Assembly (NCBI GenBank): GCA_951640165.1
Contig: OX621259.1
Span: forward strand, 3,410,001-3,474,000
DNA: 64,000 nt
Reading direction: 5' to 3'
From: Pseudoips prasinana
Lineage: Eukaryota > Arthropoda > Insecta > Lepidoptera > Nolidae
This document shows, piece after piece, positions 43,200 through 53,746 of the stretch; position 1 is the stretch's first letter; each line of letters starts with the position of its first letter. Under the pieces are notes generated by a model. The model saw only the letters and a list, made by a program, of their open reading frames with translations, was not told the DNA's origin and searched no databases. Position numbers and translations under genes: made by a program.

Positions 43200-43300
43200 A
43201 GTATATCAGTTAACTGGTTTCCATAGTACAAGCTCTGCTTAGTTTGGGATCAGATGCCCGTGTGTGAATAATGTCGCAGGGTGTTATTATTATTTTTATA
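43200..43300 (+). repeat. SINE family C tail fragment
   Basis: TATATCAGTTAACTGGTTTC, ATAGTACAAGCTCTGCTTAG and GGGATCAGATG...CGTGTGTGAATAATGTC, followed by a TTATTATTATTATTT tail. The same tail occurs at 46340-46430 and, with a head, at 46610-46870 and 63600-63820. Confidence 0.7.
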
Positions 43301-43499
43301 AATACGGTTATAAAATAGTTTTGATAGTTATTTGCATATATATTTGCAAAGATTTCGGCCTTGTAAAGTATACTTTTGAACAGTTGTGTACTTGTGATGG
43401 ACAAATGTCTACCAGAAGGACATTTTGCTAAATGAACATTCAATACCAGCCGTGCAATAATTAAAAATACAATTTTATATAACAATAATATAATACAAT

Positions 43500-43600
43500 T
43501 CATCATATCAGCCGAAAGACGTCCACTGCTGGACATAGGCCTCCCCCAAAGATCTCCACAATTGCCGGTCTTGCGCTATCCGCATCCAGCGATTTCAATT
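43500..43600 (-). repeat. RTE LINE 3' end fragment
   Basis: Reverse of the RTE terminus: TCATATCAGCCGAAAGACGT, CCACTGCTGG, GGCCTCCCCCAAAGATCTCC and TTGCGCTATCCGCATCCAGC all match 26570-26660 inverted. Confidence 0.8.
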
Positions 43601-43684
43601 AATATTATGATATTTTTTTGAAATTAATAGTATAATATTATTATATTTTTTTTTTATTAATTCTATACATTTAATAATTATTTA

Positions 43685-43860
43685 TATTCAATCACTCTCA
43701 TGATCCAATAGGACGACTAGCGACACGACTAGAAAGAGGTCAGGTACATGACCGACGGCTTTACGTGCTCTCTGAGGCACGGAGCCAAACCCGCCAACAC
43801 CCAGACTTCGGGCTGATATTGAGAAATTTTCTTTACGACAAAATCCCAATATTCCCGAGG
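43685..43860 (-). mobile_element. SINE family A, partial
   Basis: ACTCTCATGATCCAATAGG, GACACGACTAGAAAGAGG, GCACGGAGCCAAACCCGCC, ACTTCGGGCTGATATTGAG. The tRNA head is missing. Confidence 0.7.
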
Positions 43861-44207
43861 TTATATAATCAATATCGTCATAATTTAGATCACACCTTCA
43901 AATTTTCAGTTGCTCTGTTATTTTTGTCGCAATTCGACCGAACTAATATTTACAATAACTTTGCCTGGCGAATTGGGCCACCATTTTACTTCGATGTTCA
44001 CCTTTTTACATTATGTACAAAAGGTCTTGAATAACAACTCTAAGGGAAACACGATCAAGTTATTGTTAGACTTGACGTGGGTGAGAGTAGTTTTAATATT
44101 TTGGGGCTTTATCGAAAATTTATCTTGTTTATTTATAGTCAGAAACGTGTTAAAGATTAAAACTACGAAACAAAGTTCATGTCTTAAAATAACCACAGGG
44201 AGATAGA

Positions 44208-44281
44208 AACTCCTACAAACTATTACATAGTTTGTAGGAGTTAATCTATGAATAGTCTCCAGTGCGGTCACATTGGAGACT
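44208..44281. repeat. Two adjacent hairpins
   Basis: AACTCCTACAAACTA (44208-44222) and TAGTTTGTAGGAGTT (44228-44242) form a perfect 15-bp stem with a 5-base loop. Eleven bases on, AGTCTCCAGTG (44254-44264) pairs with CACATTGGAGACT (to 44281) with one bulge or wobble. No known RNA family recognised. Confidence 0.7.
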
Positions 44282-44404
44282 GTTATAAAATATTTTAGCA
44301 GCAAAGTTTTCTATTTTCCTATTTGTTGTTATTATTTTACTTTATATCGCATTATGCAATTTTGCGTAGATAATGTATATGTGTGAAATATTATTATTTA
44401 AAGT

Positions 44405-44520
44405 AAATTGGCGTGGTTGGTAAATACTTGCCTTTCACGCTGCAGGTCGTGGGTTCGATTTCCACCTGACAGATATTTGTGTGCACGAACATTTAATGTG
44501 CTGAGTCTGGGTGTAATTGG
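44405..44520 (+). mobile_element. SINE family C copy, partial
   Basis: TTGGCGTGGTTGGTAAATAC, TTTCACGCTGCAGGTCGTGG, B-box GGGTTCGATTTCC, then ACAGATATTTGTGTGCACG and GAGTCTGGGTGTAATTGG. Confidence 0.7.
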
Positions 44521-44710
44521 TGGGGGTTAAGACAGTCGCCTCGTCGCTTCATGTCCTGGGTTTCTATTCCCGCGCCGGACAACTATTTGTGTGACCCATA
44601 AAATGTTGTTCTGAGTGTGGATGTAATTTGTGTCCGTCTATTATATGTTTGTAAAGTACTCCGCGACACAGAGATTAGATTCTCTAATTCAGGCGTTGTC
44701 TTTAAAATTA
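44521..44710 (+). mobile_element. SINE family B copy
   Basis: GTTAAGACAGTCGCCTCGTC, B-box-like GGGTTTCTATTCCCGC, then TTTGTGTGACCCATAAAATG, TTATATGTTTGTAAAGTACT and CAGGCGTTGTCTTTA. It abuts the family C copy head to tail. Confidence 0.75.
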
Positions 44711-45043
44711 AAGTAAAGATGATGATGGTGACGCACATGAAATCGAAAAGTCAGTGGTTGGTTTCATCGCCTTGGATTTGAAGTTGGACCACTTGTTCCA
44801 AAGTCTGTCGGTATAACTACTAGGCTATCTCGACTTATATACGGATAGTAGGACTTAGTGGTACTATAAAGGCTCTTTTTTACTATGTCTATACGGGACC
44901 CTATAAAAATATATATGCAGCAGTAGGTAAACTACAATTTTTAACGTTCAAACGAAAACTTTATCTCTACCGCATGTTAAATTGTCGGAAAGCTTTTCGC
45001 AAACATTTATTTTTCAGTTCAAAACTTTCGTCTGCATTCTAAC

Positions 45044-45400
45044 ATGGGTTTTTGGGCAACGTGGCACATTCCCCTTTGTTTTGAGTTTTTCTTTGAATTA
45101 ACATGGGGATCCGAAAAGTTGCGTGACAGGAGTTTGCGACCCTTTTCTTTACCGACTGAAAAGTTTTACCATTACACTTGTGAGAGTTCTATAGGAACAA
45201 AAACCTACGAAATAGGTGGTACCGAAATAAGCTGGCTTTTAACAACCCTTAAAAGAGATGAAACTGCTGGATTTGTTTCGTTGCGTCTTCCCAGTTGGGG
45301 CGTCTTGGATCGGATTTGGACGGTCGCGCTTTAATGCTACCACCGGCATTAACACGCGACCGTGGTAGCATTAAAAAGCGACACACAATGTTGCTATCCC
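45044..45400 (+). repeat. Coding-like fragment related to unit F, ending in a hairpin
   Basis: A 96-codon ORF (45044-45334) whose last part, DETAGFVSLRLPSWGVLD, resembles the tandem motif of unit F (EFVSLGLLSWGALDPVV at 54940-54995). After it, GTCGCGCTTTAATGCTACCA (from 45323) and TGGTAGCATTAAAAAGCGAC (to 45382) form an inverted repeat. I do not recognise a protein family; the ORF has no clear start context. Confidence 0.45.
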
Positions 45401-45534
45401 TCATCATTCTTTCCTCAACATAAACAGTAGCATTCAGACGAGATGTAGTAAAATATATATTTCACTATAAGTATTGACAATTAGTATTTAAAATTTAACT
45501 TCAAGAAATAGCTAATTAATATAATATCCTGAGG

Positions 45535-45760
45535 CATTACTTACACACAGTCTTTTGATTCCAAACTAAGCAGAGCTTGTACTATAACAGATATATACTA
45601 CTTTATTTATTAGTAAATATATACATATAATAACACCCAGACTCAAGACAAACAGACATATTCATGCACACAAATATTTGTCCTGGATGGGAATCGTAAC
45701 CACGATCTGTGGGGTGAAGTTGGGTATCAACCAACCACACCAAACGGCCCGTCAACTAAA
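45535..45760 (-). mobile_element. SINE family C copy
   Basis: Reverse orientation: tail CACACAGTCTTTTGATTCC, AAACTAAGCAGAGCTTGTAC, then ACACCCAGACTCAAGACAAA, GCACACAAATATTTGTCC and head region ACGATCTGTGGGGTGAAG. Confidence 0.7.
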
Positions 45761-46335
45761 TCATTTAACTTAAATCAAATTCAATTCAATCAAAATCAAA
45801 TTCAGTCTCCCGAGTTTTTAGAAAAACTAAGCCGATGGATAACATCTACATCCTCCGAAAGGGTTTTAGCAAAAGAATCTAAAATTGTATCTGCCAGTGT
45901 GTATTGTTTTTTAGATTAACGGCAAAAAACCCTCTACCATCCTCTACCCAAAACCATCTCTAAAAAACCCCGGATTTGTAGAGATTGCTAGTTCAAAATC
46001 CGCCGTACAATAAATTTTACGATTTCCCATTTTGAATTCAATATATTGAGAGTTTAATTCCTATTTAATTCTTCATTTACTAGGTCTATACTACTACTAG
46101 ATATGTAAGTCTTTGGAAAAATATAACATTCGATTATTATGCAGTTTAATATAAGGAAAAATAATAATAATTTCTTTCTAAATAACATAGAGTTATACTT
46201 ACTGTTAATTTCTGAATATGATGAGATTATTATAGGATTAAAACAAAGTAATAAAAGTCCATCTCGAAAATATACTTTTAGAAAAAAAAAGGAATTAGAA
46301 ATGAAGTGAAATTAATGAACGAAGAAAAATAGTAT
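45761..46335. other. AT-rich spacer, nothing recognised
   Basis: No ORF or repeat recognised, apart from a TCAAATTCAATTCAATC run near 45775. Confidence 0.5.
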
Positions 46336-46339
46336 ATGT

Positions 46340-46870
46340 AGTATATCAGCTATCTGGTTTCCATAGTACATGCTCTGCTTAGTTTGGGATCAGATGACCG
46401 TGTGTGAATAATGTCCCAGGATATTATATTATTATTAAGTTCATAACTTGGACCCGTGTGACCAAATTTTATAGTGAGAAAGAGTAAGAAATACCTGATT
46501 TCTCATAAGTTAAGCTTAGCTTCAGAATTCAGAGTAAGCAGCGTCGATTTTTTACCCCTCAGAATAATTTCCAGTAATTTCCTGAACCGTTTTCCAGAAC
46601 GCAATGATATATTCTACTGGCCTGTTGCTCTACTAGTTAGTGATCCAGACTGCTAAACCAGAGGTCATAGATTCGATCCGCTCCCAGGACAAATCTTTGT
46701 AGGATGTGCACGACTATTTGTAGTGTGTTTAGGTGTAATTTATTTATAATATGTACCTATGTATTTAGAAATATTATGTTTATCAGTTGTCTGGTTGCCA
46801 TAGCACAGGCCAGTCTAGTTTGGGTTCAGATGGCTGTGTATTAGTTATCCCAAGATATTCATTATGATAT
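46340..46870 (+). repeat. SINE family C: tail fragment (46340-46430) and fuller copy (46610-46870)
   Basis: 46340-46430 matches 43200-43290 closely (GTATATCAGCTATCTGG, TGCTCTGCTTAGTTTGGG). 46610-46870 has a tRNA-like head (TTGCTCTACTAGTTAGTG, B-box-like AGATTCGATCC), GACAAATCTTTGT, GTTTAGGTGTAATTTA and the tail CAGTTGTCTGGTTGCCATAG. Confidence 0.7.
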
Positions 46871-46899
46871 TATATTTCTTTTATTCATATTTATAGCTA

Positions 46900-47075
46900 C
46901 AGTCCTAGAAAAATGAATCCCTGTGTCGCGGGGTACTTTACAAACAATTGACGAACACAAAGTACATCCATACTTAGAATAACTTTGCGGGTCCCAGTTA
47001 GTTATATTAGTTAGAATTGAACCTGAGGCACGAAGGGGCGAGGTGACTGTCTAACCCGCTGTTCCACAATGATCA
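46900..47075 (-). mobile_element. SINE family B copy
   Basis: Reverse orientation: GTCGCGGGGTACTTTACAAA, CACAAAGTACATCCATACTT, degraded B-box near 47015, and head GGCGAGGTGACTGTCTAACC. Confidence 0.7.
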
Positions 47076-47079
47076 AATG

Positions 47080-48655
47080 TTTCACATTTATTAGTATAGA
47101 GTATACTGATGCTGACATCAATTCACATAAGGCTATCCGTTACACCCTATGTTGTAGCTGTACTCAGTAAGTGACCGCACAAGTAACGCGGCGACGCTAC
47201 AGAGTATTCAAGCTATTATTTGCCAAGCTCAGGAAACAAGTTTGCGTTCAGATCCTTGTACTTAGACCAAATGATTTTGTGCTTCTTGTTTGTGCACTCT
47301 GCACGCATGAAGCTGTGCTTAAAGACGTCCGTTGCCTTGCACCTGAGTGCCTTCATGTTTCGGGGTCGATTTCCATACAGGACAACTATTATAACTTGCT
47401 GTGTGACCGAGGGAATAACTACAAGACCATCAAACTGCGATCGCCAACTCGTGCCAAGCGTGGCGATTATGGCATATCCCCCCATTCGGTTTGTTCCGCG
47501 TTCGCCTCGCGAAGTTTTTCCCCACATAAAAAATTCCGCATTCGCCATACATTTTGTTCCTTTTTAGCCCCAAATGTAATATTAATTTTAAATTTAATAT
47601 TTTATTCCTGTTTCGTCTTATTTTCCTTTCCTTATTCGCCTCGAATACTTTTTCTGTGCAACTTAATAGAATTTTAGTACAGACAGCATGCAAAGTTTTT
47701 AAAGACAATAAATTATTCTATCATAAACTAGGTAGGATACTATGGTAGACTTAGTGGTGGCCTACTTGGTATCAGAGAAACAGAGGTTGAAAACTATGAT
47801 AAATATTATGATTAAATTAAGGTATTAAAAAATTACAAAGATACTTAAACCTTTCTAACTTCCTGCATATAATAGATCAGTTCCACCCGTACAACAGAAT
47901 ACCGCCTTACCCGTTTAAGTTTGACTTGAATGGATACCAACACCACATATTTTGGCCTAGCTTTACGTTTGTATATTATCTGACCAAAGCACCAACAGGC
48001 CTTTCATAATAATATTATAACACGTTTTAATTTGCTAACCATACTTTGGTTGGTACAAAAAATTAGAGCGAAACAGGAATCAAATTTAATATGGGGCAAA
48101 AGAAGAATTCTTTGGAATGTAGGACGAAAAAGTGGGGCAAATGTGGAACAAACCCCCCATTCTTTGGGGAGGATTTTATCCAGCAGTGGACGTACTTTGA
48201 CTGACATGATGATGATGATAGTATTAGCGTGGTTTAAATACGATTTGAAAACGACTTCAAAACTAAAATGTATAAAATTATTTGAGCTATAAATTTTAAT
48301 GAAACTTTTGAAGTTCGATCCAACACTTAATAAATACGTCATTATTATTATTGGCAGTAGCTTGGTTTTGAAGTAGATCAAATCAAATCAAAAATGCCTT
48401 TATTTACTACACGTAGTTGTTAGAATGTGTGGGTCTCTTCTTTTAAGTTATGTGTAACTTGTATTAGAAAAGACCCCTCTCTTATCTGTACATGGATATT
48501 GCTGTAGTTACATTTGAAGAAGAAGTTTAACTTAATTAATAACAAATAACAAGTATATGTGTTGGTTATTATGTAAATCACTGTAATTATATAAAAAAAT
48601 TTAATGAGAATAATATAATTGTATCTTTATAAAAATTTAAAATTGATATGAGCCC
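47080..48655. other. Mostly spacer with two RTE scraps
   Basis: 47435-47485 matches the RTE leader (GCGATCGCCAACTCG, GCCAAGCGTGGCGATTATGG). 48130-48220 matches the RTE 3' end (TTTGGGGAGGATTTTATCC, AGCAGTGGACGTAC, CATGATGATGATG). A 168-codon ORF at 47171-47677 crosses the leader fragment and has no recognisable domain, so I do not call it. The rest is AT-rich. Confidence 0.55.
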
Positions 48656-48685
48656 TAATATTCTGATCTCAACAAGATTGGGGAT

Positions 48686-48716
48686 GTGCATGCTTGCGAA
48701 GTGGCGTAAGCATGCC
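48686..48716. repeat. Hairpin
   Basis: GTGCATGCTTGCG and CGTAAGCATGCCCC pair over 11 bp with one wobble around a 6-base loop. No known family recognised; it lies in AT-rich spacer. Confidence 0.5.
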
Positions 48717-48719
48717 CCA

Positions 48720-49515
48720 TCAAATACAAATATAATATTCGGAAACGGCGTATCAACAAAGGTGTTTTAACGATAAATATATATGAATTTAATTGCACAA
48801 TTTCCTCCTTTTTGCTGTCAGAAAAAAATGTAATTACAATTTGAAGTCACTGCCCTCACGAAAATATATAGTCTATCTGCGTCGCTTACTTTTTGCTTTC
48901 TTCAGAAATAAATTGTTTTGTTCATAATACCCAAGACTTTTAGTTCATAATAAATAATTCTAACAATAAAGTTTAGGAAATATTTAGGGCGCGGAACGAG
49001 CATGAAGTTTTATATTATCGGACAAAAGTTTGATAATATCACGTTACTGAAGATTTTCAAAAACAATGTGGGATCCTTTAAATTGTGTTAACGAGATATA
49101 AATAATTTCAAAAATCCCTGGTTAATTTTCTTGTTCACTGGTTCCACTTTGTTAGATTGGATAAGTTATTATCAGTGATATTTAATGTCCATCTTTTGAG
49201 AAATAATCCATGAAATCTGGAAGATGAATACGAAAATTTAAGGAAATTATATTCGATCATTTTACTTTCTGATTTCAATATCTTATACATAGTAAATTGG
49301 ACTCGACGCACAGTGATCAATTTTCAACTTTTTTAACGATGAAAATATTAAAAGCCGTAAATGTATTATTTTGAATGTAAAACAAATAGTTATGATTTAA
49401 TTTAGCATTTATTATGGTTTACTATGTATTTTTTTGAAAAGACAATGGAACCCGGAGATTTCGTTTTCGGCATAAGAGATATAATCATTGTTTATAGAGT
49501 TGAAATTAAATACAT
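48720..49515. other. AT-rich spacer, nothing recognised
   Basis: No supported gene or repeat. Confidence 0.5.
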
Positions 49516-49519
49516 AATG

Positions 49520-49710
49520 CATTTGACTGCACGTGTGGCGCAGCGGCTGAGACAGTCTCCTTGCCGCTTCGTGTCCCGTACCGGACAACTATTTGTGTGC
49601 CCCATAAATACTTGTTCTGAGTTTGGATGTAATATGTGTACGTCTATTATATGTTTGTAAAGTACCCCGCGATACAGGGAATCTAATCCCTAATGCGCCG
49701 CGTACTAATA
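49520..49710 (+). mobile_element. SINE family B copy
   Basis: CACGTGTGGCGCAGCGGCTG, GACAGTCTCCTTGCCGCTTC, CCGTACCGGACAACTATTTG, CCCATAAATACTTGTTCTG and TGTTTGTAAAGTACCCCGCG. The B-box is shortened by a small deletion. Confidence 0.8.
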
Positions 49711-49714
49711 CCGT

Positions 49715-50345
49715 GTACATAAACATAAACACACCGTGTACATAAAATCCCGTGTACTAATACTAAAAATAAATCATAAATACCTTTAAGAATATGCACT
49801 TTTTTTTAAAATCCCACAGTAAACAACTTACACGACAAGAGATAATCAACTTCACTAGATTTTTTTTACGTAAACAGCATTTATCAATGCAACTTGCGGA
49901 GTCGATATCTTTAAGCATTAATATCTGATGACACAAAGTACGTATCGAAATAATATTTTTACATGATGTGTACCTAATAGTCCTAAGCAAGTATCGATAT
50001 TTTCTTCGAACAACCTTAATTTTGAGAAAATTGAATTCTATCCAGCTAAAACGCAGTAATTGATCACTGTGCGACGTTTAAAATTATGATTCTTTCAAAT
50101 TTAGCCTAAGACGCCTTAACTGGACTATAATTAAAATCCCTCAAGGGTAATATATTTTCGGACGAAATAAGGAGAAACTTGGTAACAATATTACTATTTT
50201 TGTAGTCTTCTAAAATATTGTAAGTTCTTTGTAAATGCGTTCTATACCTACATTATATGAGGCGGTTGTAAAGGTTGGATGGTTTTACCCCGATTTTAAG
50301 CATTAGATATATGATAAACAAAAGACGTGTGCAAAGATCCAGAGA
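49715..50345. other. AT-rich spacer, nothing recognised
   Basis: No supported gene or repeat. Confidence 0.5.
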
Positions 50346-50353
50346 GAAGAAAA

Positions 50354-50420
50354 AATGGAAATCCGTTGCCTCTGCCTACCCCTCTGGGAAACAAGCGTGA
50401 GTGTATGTATGTAGATATAT
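50354..50420 (+). repeat. Short LINE-like tail
   Basis: GGAAATCCGTTGCCTCTGCC, TACCCCTCTGGGAAACAAGC and a TATGTATGTA tail. Same as 34494-34548 inside another repeat. I recognise the string as a common lepidopteran retroposon 3' end. Confidence 0.65.
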
Positions 50421-50469
50421 GATAGACGTAACAAAATTGAATTAATCTTAAATGAGTCACATAAGAAAT

Positions 50470-50645
50470 CACACTAATATTATAAAGGCGAAAGTTTGTG
50501 AGTGTGTATGTTCGTTACTTCTTCACGTCTAAACGGCTAGGGCGATTTTAATAAAAATTGGTATGGAGTTAGCTGATACCCTGGATTAACACATAGGCTA
50601 TAATTTATAAAGTTTAACGTAAGTAAAACCGCGGGGCACAGCTAG
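50470..50645 (+). mobile_element. Lep1-type Helitron, well preserved
   Basis: CACACTAATATTATAAAGGC, GAAAGTTTGTGAGTGTGTAT, ACGTCTAAACGGCTAGG, TTGGTATGGAGTTAGCTG, GGATTAACACATAGGC and the end CCGCGGGGCACAGCTAG/T. Confidence 0.85.
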
Positions 50646-50834
50646 TATAGAATAAGTTGCTTTAATGGTACAAGAATATTTTTCTATAATTTTACTTACG
50701 CTCTTAGTTTGGGTTATGTCAGTAAAACTGTTTACTTTTATTAATTTTATTTATTAAACATCTAAATTCCCGAGGAAGATGGCTATCAGATAGATACATA
50801 CATATGTAAGTATTAGTGCTGTGCCATTATAGTA

Positions 50835-51045
50835 AGGCTAATTTAATAAATCACATTTGACATCTGTCAGTTACTAGTAAAGTGAATTGTAAAATTACTG
50901 ATTTGGTAATTATTACAATAAAGATAAATAGTAATGAAAAAAAAGTAGTTCTAACTACGACAAAATAATTAATATTCTATGCCCGCCGGTTAAGGTTACG
51001 ATGTTGAATTTTTAACGTGTCAAATGTGACCTATTAAATGGGCCC
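50835..51045. mobile_element. Possible mariner-like MITE
   Basis: Left AGGCTAATTTAATAAATCAC-ATTTGACA and the reverse of the right end GGGCCCATTTAATAGGTCAC-ATTTGACA match at about 23 of 28 positions, flanked by TA on both sides. No coding sequence. Confidence 0.5.
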
Positions 51046-52334
51046 TACTTTAGTAGTTTCTATCTGTTGTACGGAATAATAAGCTAGCATAGCTGCTACG
51101 CCGCAGTTTCTGTGCTGTAGGGACTACGCTGTAGCAAGCCAGTGGCTACGGCGCTACGAGATTTTTTGTTTATCCTTGATCATCTATATCTAATTCAGAT
51201 ATCTAACATTCAACTATTGATCTCTCTTAGTAAGTTCTCAATTTCATATGTTCAATTGTTTGTAAGTTTATTATTTACCACTCAGGCCACAACTACTGAA
51301 CTGATATAACCGAAATATTGTCCAAATGTAAATATTAGTTTGGATAAAATATAGGATAACAGTTATCACAAAATATTAAAGGTGATTTATATAAATGGAA
51401 TAATTCACGCCTTGTTGATCCATGTCCTCCCCTTAATGAGCTCTGGCAACCATACTTACTCAGAAGCGACTACGTGTATTCTGTGAAGATATTTTTTAAT
51501 TATGATAACTGTAAATAGCCTAGAAGACTTTCACAGCTTCTCCCAATAATTGAGGCGAGCTTACTCGCAAGAAAGACTTGAAACGAACAAACTACTTTTA
51601 CAATAACAAAGTCAAACCAAAGAAATTGAAACCATACCGGATCCGTTTTATTCATGAAAATTAAAATATTGCGGCAAAATCGTAGGTTATAAAGTCTTTG
51701 AAGAATAAATTACATGGAGACACACACACTAAATGGAGTTCACAAAATAAAGAAAAGTAGCAAATAAACATACATAAATGTTTATTGAGTGCTCATTTGG
51801 TACTTTTCTTCGACATTCTATAAAATAAAATAAATAAATAAAGTAACTTATGTTATTATTAAAACTTGGGAATTAAATGTAACAAGTTTGATGTTTACAT
51901 ATATCACTTTATACCATAGATCTTATTATTGAAGTATATTTTCTTTCGCTCGCTAGACTTGGGGAGTAAGCTGATGAATCCGTGACGAGAGCGTTACGAA
52001 AAGTGTGATCGGGTGAGGCTAACCGAAGTTGAGAGTGAGGTATAAGTTAGTGGAGATAGAAAGAGAAAGAGTTACGTTTCGTATATTACTGTAGAGGCAA
52101 GAGAAAGAGGTGCGAGCACAGATTTCCTTTCTCTCTTTCTCTTATAGCCACCTACGTACGTTACCTTTGAAGTTTTACTTCAGTCGTGTGGTCTAAAGCG
52201 CACTCGTTTGTCGTTTTTTCGTTTTTCTGATTTGCAGGCATCTATACAATTAGCTTAATACTCGTAATTGAGAAACGATAGGCGTCGCTTTAGAACCTAT
52301 CAATTATTAATGGCCTCCGGGCGAGTAATTTTTT
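51046..52334. other. AT-rich spacer with one LTR/promoter-like patch
   Basis: 52010-52215 is rich in GAGA/TCTC and ends ACTTCAGTCGTGTGGTCTAA-AGCGCACTCG, nearly the same as 34317-34350. A short GC patch near 51090-51165 (CTACGCCGCAG, GGCTACGGCGCTACG) has internal repeats. Nothing coding. Confidence 0.45.
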
Positions 52335-53192
52335 TGTGGCGGCGGTCAGTCTCAATGGAGACTAGCCATCTGCGCGGGACATATAATGCACAAGTGTGTG
52401 CACAAACACAGGGGTACCTTCTATTCTATCACTCTCATGATCCGATGGGACGGTTAGCGACACGACCGGAAAGAGGATAGCCCGATAGCTTCACATTCTC
52501 TCCGAGGTACGGGTATAACCGCCAACTCTTGGATTTCGGACTGATACACAGTGGAACGAATGTATGGGAGCGGTTGGACGTAGACATGTCCGAAAAAAAA
52601 GAGTAAAATTATGCCAAACTAATGATGCCATCTTATTCGATTACTTAATGCCTTCATAACTTGTGGTGATGAATTTCTTCATAACTCCCATATTTCGGGA
52701 GTAATTTGAGAAAATGTGAAATTTTACTATGAAAATGAGTGTATCGAGCTCTCTCCCTCCTGATTCCGGGCTTGTTTCAAGTAGCGGTCTCTAATATCAT
52801 AATGCTAATACTAAGAGCTATATTTAATACTAAGACACATAGTGCGCCAAATGTGCACTTTCTGGGATAAAGAGTGATGTTTATTTTATAACACAATTTT
52901 TTTATTTTTTGTTTATTTTGTTGATTAAAACCGTTTTTCTAAAGGTTTACCTTATTACAATAACATTTCTGAGCAGCCAATTGGAGAAGATATAAGCTAA
53001 TTAGGATATATAATTAGGGACTTAAGGTTTACATATAAAACTGATGCACTAATGATTACTGATAAGAACATTGCTATTATTTAATTACTAAATGGCTCTT
53101 AATACACTAATTTAGCATGCATCATTTACTAATTATCACAATAACTAATTACCTTGCAATATTTAACAAAGGATACCTGGGATACCTGGATT

Positions 53193-53232
53193 TTATATAA
53201 ATAGGTCACTATTAGTAACTTTAAAATCAGTG
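53193..53232 (+). promoter_or_regulatory. Core promoter of the Transib-like element
   Basis: TTATATAAATAG (53193-53204) is followed about 30 bases later by TCAGT (53227-53231), the insect initiator, and 40 bases further by the ORF ATG at 53270. Spacing fits a TATA-initiator promoter. Confidence 0.6.
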
Positions 53233-53269
53233 TTGATTTACACCTCGTTGTATCCAAGCTAATCTCGCA

Positions 53270-53746
53270 ATGTATTTTCCAAATTTTAATACAAATCTTG
53301 ATATTCACGTTGCTTTATGCGCACGCGCACATAAAGATTTACGCGACTTTAACTATTTGTTCAGTGTTTTAAAAGATAACAGTTGTGTTCAGTTATGTGA
53401 AAGTGCTGAAACAAGTTTAAAAGACTGGTGTCGTCGATTTTGCTACCGCATTTATGCAAAATGGACAAAGTCTGGAAGAAGCACAGATAAGTTTCGGAAG
53501 AAACATGAGATTTGGCTACAGGCTGCAATTCAATGGCCGGAATTACAGAATGAAAATATGGAACCTTCTACAGAAAATATAAGTGACGTCATCGAGCCCA
53601 TAATTTCTCCTGCTAAATCTGATGCTTCAACTTGTACACATCCTAGTCCTCGTAAATCTTCAACTTACTTAAAAGTCATACTCTCATCAGTTCTTGTGAA
53701 TATTTTTGTTAATATATATTTCTGTATATATATAATATATTTATAG
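53270..53746 (+). pseudogene. Transib-like N-terminal fragment, 158 aa
   Basis: Starts at ATG 53270 downstream of a TATA/initiator pair. Reads CARAHKDLRDFNYLFSVL, WCRRFCYRIYAKWTKSG and KFRKKHEIWLQAAIQWPEL, then a Ser/Pro/Thr-rich stretch and a strongly hydrophobic C-terminus (LSSVLVNIFVNIYFCIYIIYL is the last part). The RW-K...F...WL pattern resembles, from memory, the N-terminal part of Transib transposases; no catalytic region follows. It could be the remnant left by an internal deletion, with the hydrophobic end coming from the AT-rich junction. Assignment is tentative. Confidence 0.45.

Noticed and set aside
47171..47677. 168-codon ORF on the plus strand
   Set aside because: It crosses an RTE leader fragment and SINE-like sequence and shows no domain.
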